36,870 nt of DNA, taken from positions 1 to 36,870 of IMG/VR virus record IMGVR_UViG_3300006072_000012; one strand, written 5' to 3'. Below the pieces are notes generated by a model that saw only the letters and a program-made list of their open reading frames with translations, was not told the DNA's origin and did no database searches. A program made the translations under genes and the position numbers. Source of the stretch: a virus. Positions 25,018-31,033 of the stretch are shown piece after piece. Position 1 is the first letter of the stretch. The number at the start of each line of letters is the position of its first letter.

Positions 25018-25680
25018 ATGTACAAAGAAGGCCGGCAACTTGTACAAGAAATAAATAAAGAGATCGAGGGGGTAGTTAAGGATTACCACGAAGCTGAGAA
25101 GAAAGCTAAAGGATTTATAGGCTTTCTGGTTAATATATTCGGTAGTAAGCCCAAAATAGAGCCAAAAATTGCAGAAAAAGCGCAAAAAACGCCTGCAAAA
25201 GCAGTTAAAACTAAAAATAAAGCACCTGCATTTGATGAAAATTTGATTTTTCAGCAGGTTTCGGACTCTCTGATTAAGTTTTTTCAAGCGTATAACGGAC
25301 TTAAAAACTACATAAAAGAGCAGGAGGAGCTAGCACTTCACTCTACGTCTGAGGAAGGCAACGAGATAGCAATTAAGCTAGTGATTGCTAACCTACAAAT
25401 GGAAAAATTGAATACTGAGTTATCGGATTACATGGTCTACCATGTTCCAGCCGAACTCAAAGACTTGTATACTCGGGTAAACCAGAAAATCGGTCAAATT
25501 GCTAATATTCAAGCAATGGCGAGACGAGAGGAGATGTTAAAGGAACGGCGGGCAAGATGGCAACGTCAGGAAAAAATAAGCCTAATTCAAAATCGAGCGG
25601 TGGCTATTCTAATTACAGTAGCAATAGTGAGTTACGCGTGGATTCTGATTCTGACAATGACTCATTCGCCATCATATTGA
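25018..25680 (+). CDS. Membrane-anchored coiled-coil protein, unknown
   Basis: The 220-aa product has a Lys/Ala/Glu-rich helical body, a second helical region (residues 85-160) and one C-terminal membrane segment (AVAILITVAIVSYAWILIL, near 193-211). AAGGA lies 10 bases before the ATG at 25018. The frame continues upstream without stops to 24934; there IDPFTLVAVASSAYSFIKES would be added if translation began at the ATT at 24952, and similar MDP-starting proteins are familiar from other phages (memory only). The gene overlaps the next one by 124 bases. Function is not known. Confidence 0.7.
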   Translation: MYKEGRQLVQEINKEIEGVVKDYHEAEKKAKGFIGFLVNIFGSKPKIEPKIAEKAQKTPAKAVKTKNKAPAFDENLIFQQVSDSLIKFFQAYNGLKNYIKEQEELALHSTSEEGNEIAIKLVIANLQMEKLNTELSDYMVYHVPAELKDLYTRVNQKIGQIANIQAMARREEMLKERRARWQRQEKISLIQNRAVAILITVAIVSYAWILILTMTHSPSY

Positions 25681-25799
25681 TTGTTATCTTGCTGGTAGTG
25701 ATTTTGTTTTTTTTGCCGTTATTAATGTGGATGTATGTCGATGTGCGTCAGATGGAAATCAGGGTCAATAAAGCGTTAACAAGGATCGAGGGAAAATGA
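25557..25799 (+). CDS. Small single-span membrane protein
   Basis: The 80-aa product has a Ser/Asn/Lys-rich N-terminus (residues 1-35), a strongly hydrophobic stretch (IILIVILLVVILFFLPLLMW, 39-58) and a basic tail. It overlaps the upstream gene by 124 bases in another reading frame and the lipoprotein gene by 4 bases (ATGA). A role in lysis, for example holin or antiholin, is possible, but nothing specific is seen. Confidence 0.65.
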   Translation: MATSGKNKPNSKSSGGYSNYSSNSELRVDSDSDNDSFAIILIVILLVVILFFLPLLMWMYVDVRQMEIRVNKALTRIEGK

Positions 25800-26035
25800 A
25801 ATTATTCAGTTGTACTTTGTTAGTTGTTCTACCTTTTTTGTGTTCGTGCCATGATTCGTATCGTTATACATGCCAAGACCCTGCGCATTTTAATGATGCA
25901 GAATGTCAAAAGCCTTTATGTGAGTTCAATCAAACTTGCCCCGAGTATTTAGTTGCACCTGTATTGGAGAAAAAAATTGAAGGAATTACTCCTAGCGTTT
26001 CTCAACAGCCCCAAGGATCGGTTAACTGCCGATGA
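25796..26035 (+). CDS. Small Cys-rich lipoprotein
   Basis: The 79-aa product starts MKLFSCTLLVVLPFLCSC, a signal peptide ending in a lipobox-like site (FLCSC), so it is probably exported and lipidated. The mature part holds several cysteines (YTCQD, AECQKPLCEF, TCPEY) that could form disulfides in the periplasm. It overlaps the next gene by 59 bases in another frame if that gene begins at the TTG at 25977. Function unknown. Confidence 0.68.
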   Translation: MKLFSCTLLVVLPFLCSCHDSYRYTCQDPAHFNDAECQKPLCEFNQTCPEYLVAPVLEKKIEGITPSVSQQPQGSVNCR

Positions 26036-26450
26036 AATTGAGGTAAGAATCAGAGCTTTCGTTGTCATTATGGTGACGTTGATTCTGTTTTTTATTGTGG
26101 TTACGTTGATTTATAGCATCATGTTCGTGACTCAGCCACTTAAACAAATGGCTCCAATAGATCAGGCTTTTAGTAAGATGCTCAATGATATTGTTTTGCT
26201 GATTGTCGGTGGTATTGGTGGAATATTGACTAAAGGCGTGGCTAATGAAGCTACGACTATGATGAATGCGGCAAAAGCCAATACTGCGGCTTATGTTGCT
26301 CCTCCTCCTCCTCCACCTGCTCCAATTATCATGACGGCTCCGGCTGGCAATTGGAATCCTCCTCCTCCTCCAACAAGACCGCCTACATTAGAGAGTGACG
26401 AAGAAAGAATGAGAACGGCACAAGCTAGAGAAAGCACTAGAAATGTTTAG
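25977..26450 (+). CDS. Two-span membrane protein with Pro-rich tail, holin candidate
   Basis: I choose the TTG at 25977, with GGAG 7 bases upstream, as the start (157 aa, MKELLLAFLNSP); an upstream TTG at 25953 is possible but lacks a ribosome site. Membrane segments lie at residues 27-50 and about 70-86 (IVLLIVGGIGGIL). The tail is a polyproline segment (two runs, near 109-115 and 128-132). No holin family is recognised; the assignment as holin rests on size, two spans and the neighbouring endolysin and spanin genes. Confidence 0.65.
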   Translation: MKELLLAFLNSPKDRLTADEIEVRIRAFVVIMVTLILFFIVVTLIYSIMFVTQPLKQMAPIDQAFSKMLNDIVLLIVGGIGGILTKGVANEATTMMNAAKANTAAYVAPPPPPPAPIIMTAPAGNWNPPPPPTRPPTLESDEERMRTAQARESTRNV

Positions 26451-27030
26451 CTGGCTGGCTTGGTTTTTTGACGATTTGTTTTACTGGCTTGCAGTTATTG
26501 CGGTAGTAGCTGGAGCAGTTGCTTACGTATTGAGTTTATTGGTGGGATTTATTCCTACATTAAAACCTCACGCCTTCATAATGAAGATCGTAGGATTGTG
26601 TTTAGTTTTTTTAGGGGGTTACTATGTTGCAGATCATAACGGCTATCAAAGACGGGTTGCAGAAGATAAAGTCGAAATTGACAGACTTAATGGAGAAGCT
26701 AGGGAAAAAGAAGCAGAGCTAAATAAGAAGATTGCACAGACAGGTGCGGCTTTAAGAAAGGCAAAAAATGATATTAAAGAAAATCAATCTAGCATTGATG
26801 CTCGTATTGATGCTGGAGAGTTGCGCCTCCCAACCTCCTGTGGTGTACAAGCCGGTGCAAATGCCTCCACTCAGTCCGGAAATTCAACCGATGGTGGACG
26901 ATCTGAGCGAGAGACTCTTAAAAGTATTAATGCCATCGTTGCAGACGGCAAACTCGCCATCAAACTCCTCAATGCCTGCATCATTGAGTACAACGACGCA
27001 AGAGAAAAAGTAAACGGGGGGGTGCAATGA
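26443..27030 (+). CDS. Rz: i-spanin (Rz-like) with two N-terminal spans
   Basis: The 195-aa product has two membrane segments (residues about 13-36 and 46-63), then a periplasmic coiled coil (RRVAEDKVEIDRLNGEARE and KKIAQTGAALRKAKND), a Cys and a helical C-terminus typical of Rz proteins in proteobacterial phages. Spanins fuse the inner and outer membranes at lysis. A second gene is nested in another frame (26768-27013) and has the features of Rz1, which makes the identification strong. Most Rz proteins have one span, so the extra span is unusual. Confidence 0.82.
   Translation: MFSWLAWFFDDLFYWLAVIAVVAGAVAYVLSLLVGFIPTLKPHAFIMKIVGLCLVFLGGYYVADHNGYQRRVAEDKVEIDRLNGEAREKEAELNKKIAQTGAALRKAKNDIKENQSSIDARIDAGELRLPTSCGVQAGANASTQSGNSTDGGRSERETLKSINAIVADGKLAIKLLNACIIEYNDAREKVNGGVQ
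26768..27013 (+). CDS. Rz1: o-spanin (Rz1-like), nested in Rz gene
   Basis: An 81-aa lipoprotein encoded entirely within the Rz-like gene in the +1 frame. It begins with MILKKINLALMLVLMLESC, a signal peptide ending in a lipobox (LESC), followed by a Pro-rich part (PPVVYKPVQMPPLSPEIQP), the hallmark of Rz1. A GGC-rich AAAGG site sits ahead of the ATG. It should be anchored in the outer membrane and bind the periplasmic part of the i-spanin. Confidence 0.85.
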   Translation: MILKKINLALMLVLMLESCASQPPVVYKPVQMPPLSPEIQPMVDDLSERLLKVLMPSLQTANSPSNSSMPASLSTTTQEKK

Positions 27031-27104
27031 ACGACAAAATAGTGGTCGCTCTTATGGGAGCAATAACGCTTTTTCTTCTTTTTATGCTGGTTCTATTATG
27101 GTAA
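27027..27104 (+). CDS. 25-aa single-span membrane microprotein
   Basis: A 25-codon gene, MNDKIVVALMGAITLFLLFM and a short end, is nearly all one membrane segment. A very strong GGGGGGG Shine-Dalgarno lies just ahead of it. It overlaps the Rz-like gene (ATGA) and the endolysin gene (7 bases). Tight overlap at both ends and the ribosome-binding site favour a real gene. It could be a pinholin-like or regulatory peptide, which is conjecture. Confidence 0.6.
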   Translation: MNDKIVVALMGAITLFLLFMLVLLW

Positions 27105-27697
27105 CGGCTGATCAACTTCATCAGTTAGGTATCGATCCTGTATGGGTTGACCCTTTGAATGATACGTTTCAAAGATTTGAAATCGTAACAAAGGAGGAGC
27201 AAGCCTGTTTTATTGGTCAGTTTTCTTATGAGTCAAATCATTTTAGGGATTTAAGCGAAAACCTAAATTATCGACCAGAGACTCTTATGCAGTTATGGCC
27301 AAAAAGATTTCCGAGCCATGATGAAGCGATGAAATATGCGCATCAACCTGAAAAAATAGCTAATCACATTTACGCTAATCGTATGGGTAATAGGGACGAG
27401 GCGTCTGGGGATGGATGGAGGTTTAGAGGTTCTGCGATATGTCAGCTAACTGGACATGACAATTTTTATCATGCTGGTCAGGCTTTAGGAGTAGATTTAG
27501 TTAGAAATCCTGATTTAGCTAGAACGCCTAAATATGCGGCTCCAATTGGCGGTTGGTATTGGCGAACTCATGGGTGTAACCACTTGGCAGATGCTAAAGA
27601 CTATAACAAACTTACTTTTGTAATTAATGGTGGATTATTTGGTGCAGAGCAACGAATTAACGTGATGCACCAATGCGAAAGAATATGTGGGGCTTAA
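27098..27697 (+). CDS. Endolysin, GH19 (chitinase-like) family
   Basis: The 199-aa enzyme should hydrolyse peptidoglycan at lysis. It has the GH19 layout: catalytic Glu45 in GQFSYESNHFR, then ENLNYRPETLMQLWPKRFP, HIYANRMGNRDEASGDGWRF with the conserved GWRFRG, and NKLTFVINGGLFGAEQR near the C-terminus. No signal peptide is seen, so export depends on a holin, presumably one of the neighbouring membrane proteins. This is the last gene of the long rightward late operon; it converges with the leftward operon. Confidence 0.92.
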   Translation: MVTADQLHQLGIDPVWVDPLNDTFQRFEIVTKEEQACFIGQFSYESNHFRDLSENLNYRPETLMQLWPKRFPSHDEAMKYAHQPEKIANHIYANRMGNRDEASGDGWRFRGSAICQLTGHDNFYHAGQALGVDLVRNPDLARTPKYAAPIGGWYWRTHGCNHLADAKDYNKLTFVINGGLFGAEQRINVMHQCERICGA

Positions 27698-27804
27698 TCT
27701 TGAAAAAATTCAATAATTAAAATAGTTAGGATTGCTGAGAATATAAAAAATAAACTAGCAATACCTAACGCAAAAGCCCATATAAAAATATTAGCCCAAT
27801 CCAT
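27694..27804 (-). CDS. 36-aa membrane microprotein, end of leftward operon
   Basis: Reading leftward from an ATG at 27804 gives MDWANIFIWAFALGIASLFF and a second hydrophobic stretch ending IIEFFQD. It overlaps the upstream 72-aa gene by 14 bases and the last codons of the endolysin gene on the opposite strand. No clear Shine-Dalgarno, so translation would be coupled. It is hydrophobic throughout, unlike random reverse-strand sequence, but the evidence is thin. Confidence 0.45.
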   Translation of the reverse strand: MDWANIFIWAFALGIASLFFIFSAILTILIIEFFQD

Positions 27805-28009
27805 ATATTAATTTTATTAATAATTGTTCATGAGAAAGTCGTAAATGTTTTTTTATTAAAAGCATTTCGTCTTGCAATATCAAATATTCAAAAATATATT
27901 CAAAAAATTTTTCATAATGTCCTTCTTCTGCAAAGTTAATCGCTAGAAATATTTGCAAAGACATTCGGTAACGTAATGCTAAATAGTCGGTTAAAGGTGT
28001 TAAGTTCAT
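27791..28009 (-). CDS. Small leftward-operon protein, unknown
   Basis: The 72-aa protein begins at ATG 28009 (GAGG 5 bases upstream) rather than at the TTG at 28024. It is helical and rich in Leu, Phe and Glu (YRMSLQIFLAINFAEEGHYE). No domain is recognised. It is encoded near the end of the leftward recombination operon. Confidence 0.6.
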   Translation of the reverse strand: MNLTPLTDYLALRYRMSLQIFLAINFAEEGHYEKFFEYIFEYLILQDEMLLIKKHLRLSHEQLLIKLIYGLG

Positions 28010-28016
28010 TTTGTCC

Positions 28017-28172
28017 TCATACAAACCAAAGATAAAAACCGTGCAAAATTCCTATGGGAAAGAAAATTGCACCTGCTATGAGAAAACCCCAAGCGGCATG
28101 ACCAAAACAAAAAATGATATGAGTTAGCCAAGCGCAAACGGTAGCAAAAATAATAATTTCACTCATCTTCAT
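28017..28172 (-). CDS. Small membrane protein, leftward operon
   Basis: From the ATG at 28172 (GGAGG six bases upstream) the product is 51 aa, MKMSEIIIFATVCAWLTHII, with two hydrophobic segments. A further ATG at 28166 is possible. The longer frame to 28223 lies inside the upstream gene. It overlaps that gene's stop. Function unknown. Confidence 0.6.
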   Translation of the reverse strand: MKMSEIIIFATVCAWLTHIIFCFGHAAWGFLIAGAIFFPIGILHGFYLWFV

Positions 28173-28350
28173 CTTCTTCCTCCTGATTGTCTTCTTCGCT
28201 TGGCTCACAATCTGGGCAACCAATATGGTCAGGGTCTCGACAATCAGGATGCGCCCAATAACGTCTCTGCATTTCTTTTTTGTGCTTTTCTTCTAAATAT
28301 ATGTCGTAAGCGTCTGGGTCGTCTCTAATAAGTTCAGTAAGGGATATCAT
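28159..28350 (-). CDS. Small acidic protein with Cys/His cluster
   Basis: The 63-aa product starts MISLTELIRDDPDAYDIY at ATG 28350, behind an AAGGAG site; the longer frame to 28428 lies within the upstream gene. It contains HPDCRDPDHIGCPDC, a possible metal-binding cluster, and ends in a run of Glu and Asp. Function unknown; a small DNA-mimic-like acidic tail is notable. Confidence 0.55.
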   Translation of the reverse strand: MISLTELIRDDPDAYDIYLEEKHKKEMQRRYWAHPDCRDPDHIGCPDCEPSEEDNQEEEDEDE

Positions 28351-28579
28351 CGTTTGTGTCTCCTTGGGTTTCTGGTTTATCTTTTTCAAATGGTACGTTG
28401 AGATATGCCCAACCATTCCAATGCTCATCTCCGATGGGGGTAGAGTTGAGCTTTAGCATAAGTTGATCTTGTTTTACTTGAAAAATATTCCCAATGGTTT
28501 GGTATTTTCTTTTTTCGACTCCATCTTTATTTAAGAATCGTCCGGTAACTACTACTACGTCATAGATTTTTTTAGACAT
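28334..28579 (-). CDS. SSB-like small protein with acidic IPY tail
   Basis: The 81-aa product has a beta-rich body (YDVVVVTGRFLNKDGVEKRK, YQTIGNIFQVKQDQL, WNGWAYLNVPFE) and ends in DTNDDIPY, which resembles the acidic DDIPF tip by which bacterial SSB recruits partner proteins. Similar small proteins occur next to recombination genes in other proteobacterial phages (memory). It follows the exonuclease gene (8-base overlap). A role in single-strand DNA handling or in recruiting host recombination proteins is an inference; true OB-fold SSB is longer. Confidence 0.6.
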   Translation of the reverse strand: MSKKIYDVVVVTGRFLNKDGVEKRKYQTIGNIFQVKQDQLMLKLNSTPIGDEHWNGWAYLNVPFEKDKPETQGDTNDDIPY

Positions 28580-29183
28580 TGATTTTTCCTAATTGGTTAA
28601 TTTTCTCGCCAAGTTCTTGAAGAAAAAGGCTAACTTCGGATTCGATGGTTTTTATAAAGTCATCATCTCTGGCAATGGTTTTGGTGAACAGTTGTAAATG
28701 TTCAGGTAAACGATTGTCAAAAGATACGAATTCGCAGTAGGTTCGACCTGTGCAGGCCATTTGCCATTGCATTTGGGTAATGTAGTCGGAATTGACTTTT
28801 TTAGTTAAAAGCGTGTCTAGGTGGGTTGCGGTATTGGGGCATTTAATTTCAATCAAACCGTTATCTTTGATTAATCCGTCTGGGCTTGCACCTGCCATTG
28901 GGATATAGGGATGATCCATAAATGCTATTTGTTCTACCTCTATATTGTTTTTAAGTTCCCAAGCTACTCTAGCTAATGGTTCGGTTTCAGTACCGTGTCG
29001 CATAGCGTCATTGCTAAAACCTTGAGTCGGTTGACCTGTTAAACGCTCACAGAGAAGTTGTGCCATATAGTTGGCTCTACCTGCTCCATAACCTGTTTTA
29101 GTTTTTGCAATAACGTCTTTAACACGGCTGGCGGTTACTTTGCCGAGTCTGATTTGATGCCATTCTGGTGTGCCTTGTTCCAT
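28572..29183 (-). CDS. YqaJ/lambda-exo-type 5'-3' exonuclease
   Basis: The 203-aa protein is a YqaJ-family recombinase nuclease of the PD-(D/E)XK type. It begins GTPEWHQIRLGKVTASRVKD, the family's DNA-binding start, and has the catalytic pattern: Glu in RHGTETEPLAR (residues 62-72), Asp102 in ASPDGLI and Glu112/Lys114 in IEIKCP. AAGGA lies 6 bases before the ATG. Together with the ERF annealase encoded 541 bases upstream in the same operon, it should form a Red-like pair that resects DNA ends for single-strand annealing. Confidence 0.92.
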   Translation of the reverse strand: MEQGTPEWHQIRLGKVTASRVKDVIAKTKTGYGAGRANYMAQLLCERLTGQPTQGFSNDAMRHGTETEPLARVAWELKNNIEVEQIAFMDHPYIPMAGASPDGLIKDNGLIEIKCPNTATHLDTLLTKKVNSDYITQMQWQMACTGRTYCEFVSFDNRLPEHLQLFTKTIARDDDFIKTIESEVSLFLQELGEKINQLGKINV

Positions 29184-29192
29184 GATATTCCT

Positions 29193-29522
29193 TTAAAGTT
29201 TTAAAGCTGGCTTTTTAGTTTCACGGTACTCAAATAAGTCTGCATGTTCGGGGTGCATAAGACCGAAAAGTCGGCACAAGTATGGTGCGTGATTGTTGTT
29301 GAGTTTCCAAGTTTCAGATTTTTCGCTAAGGTTTGAGTGATGCCTTAAAACCTCTAGGATGGTGCGTCCTGAGTAATGTTTAAATCCTTTATTGATAACT
29401 TTAAAAGTTTCAAAGTTAAAAGCATTAACAATGTGAGGATTTTCAGGTAACCAATTTAAAAATTCTTCTGAAAAATGATCGCTATTGTCTTCAGCTAATT
29501 GTAGTAAATCGTAAAGTCTCAT
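29193..29522 (-). CDS. Conserved phage protein, unknown
   Basis: The 109-aa protein contains HYSGRTILEVLRHHSNL and KLNNNHAPYLCRLFGLMHPE, a pattern I recall from many phage hypothetical proteins near recombination or DNA modification genes. No catalytic motif is known. GGAG lies 7 bases ahead of the ATG. Its start overlaps the stop of the preceding 69-aa gene. Confidence 0.75.
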   Translation of the reverse strand: MRLYDLLQLAEDNSDHFSEEFLNWLPENPHIVNAFNFETFKVINKGFKHYSGRTILEVLRHHSNLSEKSETWKLNNNHAPYLCRLFGLMHPEHADLFEYRETKKPALKL

Positions 29523-29728
29523 TTTTTCTCCAATTTTTGTTTAGCTTTTTTGATTGCTTTTTGCTCCAGTTCCTCGACTTGGAGTTGTTCGTAAATGCCG
29601 ATGAGATCGCCAATCCATTTAGAAAGTAAAAGCATTTTTATTTCAATGTTAGCGTTATAGAATTCGCTGGATTGGTAGGCGTAACCTGTGAGTTGAGGTA
29701 GGTTTGCTACTAGCTTTATAGTTTTCAT
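29519..29728 (-). CDS. Small helical protein, unknown
   Basis: The 69-aa product ends in a Lys/Glu/Gln-rich coiled coil (EELEQKAIKKAKQKLEKK). It overlaps the ERF gene stop (ATGA-type) and the next gene, so it is co-translated between the annealase and the nuclease. No family recognised. Confidence 0.65.
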   Translation of the reverse strand: MKTIKLVANLPQLTGYAYQSSEFYNANIEIKMLLLSKWIGDLIGIYEQLQVEELEQKAIKKAKQKLEKK

Positions 29729-30336
29729 TTGAGTTTTGCTTTCATAACGTCTTTAGATTTAATGAGGACTTTTTGAGCGTTTTGATCATTTCCGACTGTT
29801 TTGTAGACAGTTCCAAAGACTTTTGCTAGCTGGTCTAAGCTGGTGCAAGCATTAATTTGGTTTAGACCGTCTATTACGTTTTGATTCATAGTCACGTCTG
29901 CTAAAGTGTTTTCTGAATCGTTGTCACCTTCTGTGGGTATGGCAAAGGTTTGTAGAAGTGCATATTTGTGTGCGGCTGACATTGCTTTGTTGGTTGCTTT
30001 GTCGCCTGAGTCCATAGCTTCGCCAAAAGTAATAACTGTATGAATTGATGAATCGTGTGCAGAAATAAAGTCAAAGGCGGCTTTAACTGTAATGAAGTAA
30101 AGATTACCTCCGCTAGAGGATTTGCGTTCTACGATATCTCTGCGGAGCATTCTGGGCATGATGCAAAGGCCGTGTTCTGCCATAAGGCTAGAAATAGCGT
30201 TATAAATGTCGTCTATACCTCGGAATTTATAACCTGACCCTTGAGAGTTGGTTCGGTTCTTTTCAATGCCGGTTTTAGCAAGGTCGGCTTGTACTTTATT
30301 AATTGCTAGGTAAACAAGTTTAGTTTTAGTTTCCAT
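29725..30336 (-). CDS. erf: ERF-family single-strand annealing protein
   Basis: The 203-aa protein begins at ATG 30336 (GAGG six bases upstream); the longer frame to 30396 lies within the upstream gene. It carries the ERF signature YKFRGIDDIYNAISSLMAEH (residues 36-55) followed by GLCIMPRML, a strand-rich middle, and SGDKATNKAMSAAHKYALLQ near residues 130-150. ERF proteins bind single strands and anneal complementary ends. With the YqaJ exonuclease it forms the phage's recombination pair. The C-terminal 60 residues are variable, as in other members. Confidence 0.93.
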   Translation of the reverse strand: METKTKLVYLAINKVQADLAKTGIEKNRTNSQGSGYKFRGIDDIYNAISSLMAEHGLCIMPRMLRRDIVERKSSSGGNLYFITVKAAFDFISAHDSSIHTVITFGEAMDSGDKATNKAMSAAHKYALLQTFAIPTEGDNDSENTLADVTMNQNVIDGLNQINACTSLDQLAKVFGTVYKTVGNDQNAQKVLIKSKDVMKAKLK

Positions 30337-30511
30337 TTTTTGCCTCAAGGTAAATGATTTCGGTTTCAAGGGTTTTAATTCGTTGGCATAGTTCAAAGAC
30401 GGTATGTTTTAACATTCCGATTTGAAAAGCCATGCGGTCTGCTGGTTCTGCGTTTTTGTACAACTCGGCAATTGCATCATCTTGCATGCAGAGGATTTGA
30501 TTTGCATCCAT
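30326..30511 (-). CDS. Small helical protein, unknown
   Basis: The 61-aa product (MDANQILCMQDDAIAELYKN, then a Leu/Glu-rich helix FELCQRIKTLETEIIYLEAK) looks like a short coiled coil. GGAGA lies ahead of the ATG, and TAATG overlaps the upstream 56-aa gene. It overlaps erf by 11 bases. Function unknown. Confidence 0.65.
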   Translation of the reverse strand: MDANQILCMQDDAIAELYKNAEPADRMAFQIGMLKHTVFELCQRIKTLETEIIYLEAKNGN

Positions 30512-30681
30512 TAGGGTCTCCAGATAAAGAGGTCACAGGCTACTACGATGATGGCAACTAGGAATACGACTCGGTAAACCTTTTGCAGTAGTGTGATTTT
30601 TTGGGGGTAAATTTCGATTGAAGCGCCGTATTCCATAGTTTTAGGAAAGGCTTCGTTGATGGTTCTGTGATAGCGGATCAT
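30511..30681 (-). CDS. 56-aa single-span membrane protein
   Basis: From ATG 30681 the product reads MIRYHRTINEAFPKTMEYGA, then a span VVFLVAIIVVACDLFIW near residues 36-53. AAGGAATTGAA precedes the ATG. It is the first gene after the intrinsic terminator of the leftward leader and overlaps the next gene (TAATG). The segment is conserved-looking but of unknown function. Confidence 0.65.
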   Translation of the reverse strand: MIRYHRTINEAFPKTMEYGASIEIYPQKITLLQKVYRVVFLVAIIVVACDLFIWRP

Positions 30682-30694
30682 TTCAATTCCTTTT

Positions 30695-30727
30695 TAAAAT
30701 AAAAAAGCCAACCTTTTACAGTTGGCT
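30695..30727 (-). terminator. Intrinsic terminator in the leftward leader
   Basis: On the minus strand AGCCAAC and GTTGGCT form a perfect 7-bp stem around an 8-base loop (30706-30727 on the plus strand), followed by TTTTTATTTT. It lies after the 54-aa gene and just before the ribosome-binding site of the 56-aa gene, so it would stop most transcripts from the leftward promoter unless antitermination occurs. Confidence 0.8.
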
Positions 30728-30734
30728 ATGCTTA

Positions 30735-30899
30735 TTAACTATTTAACCATTCTTCGTATGTTTTTAAAGGTGCTCCGTTATTTGTAATATCTCCACCTTT
30801 ACCATTATCGGCACAAGCTAGATATATTTGGTACTCTTGATCATTTGTGCCTCTGGCTTGTGTTTGCCAATTTGCTTGGGGTAATAATTCATTTTTCAT
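30735..30899 (-). CDS. 54-aa leader protein of the leftward operon
   Basis: The first gene behind the leftward promoter: ATG at 30899 with AAGGAAC upstream, product MKNELLPQANWQTQARGTND, then YQIYLACADNGKGG and LKTYEEWLNS. It is polar and has no recognised domain. The stop codon lies 8 bases before a strong terminator on the same strand. In lambda, the first gene of this operon is antiterminator N; this protein is not Arg-rich like N, so the role is open. Confidence 0.62.
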   Translation of the reverse strand: MKNELLPQANWQTQARGTNDQEYQIYLACADNGKGGDITNNGAPLKTYEEWLNS

Positions 30900-30946
30900 T
30901 TAAGTTCCTTTTTAAAAGTACCTCAAGAAGTTTGAGGGCTGAATGC

Positions 30947-30976
30947 AGTATAACGTAACTTATAAACCACAGTAAA
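30947..30976 (-). promoter_or_regulatory. Leftward early promoter (PL-like)
   Basis: On the minus strand, a -35-like TTTACT (plus positions 30971-30976) and a -10-like TATACT (30947-30952) are separated by 18 bases. The spacer contains the operator-like AACTTATAA (30957-30965). Transcription would start near 30940, ahead of the 54-aa gene at 30899. Confidence 0.7.
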
Positions 30977-31017
30977 GAGTTATTTTATAAGTTGACTAAT
31001 CAGTAGGGTTATAAGTT
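30957..31017. promoter_or_regulatory. Three operator-like copies of AACTTATAA
   Basis: The 9-bp element occurs as AACTTATAA at 30957-30965 and as its exact complement TTATAAGTT at 30985-30993 and 31009-31017, each with the palindromic core TTATAA. They lie between the divergent leftward genes and the Cro-like gene, where lambdoid phages have their operator sites. The first lies within the leftward promoter spacer. Binding by the Cro-like protein is inferred. Confidence 0.7.
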
Positions 31018-31021
31018 CAGT

Positions 31022-31027
31022 TATAAT
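31022..31027 (+). promoter_or_regulatory. Rightward -10 (TATAAT), possibly leaderless start
   Basis: A perfect TATAAT lies 6 bases ahead of the ATG at 31034, so transcription would begin about at the start codon; no Shine-Dalgarno is present. A TTGACT at 30992-30997 is 24 bases away, too far for a standard -35, so promoter strength is uncertain. A leaderless Cro-type mRNA is suggested. Confidence 0.5.
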
Positions 31028-31033
31028 TAAAAG

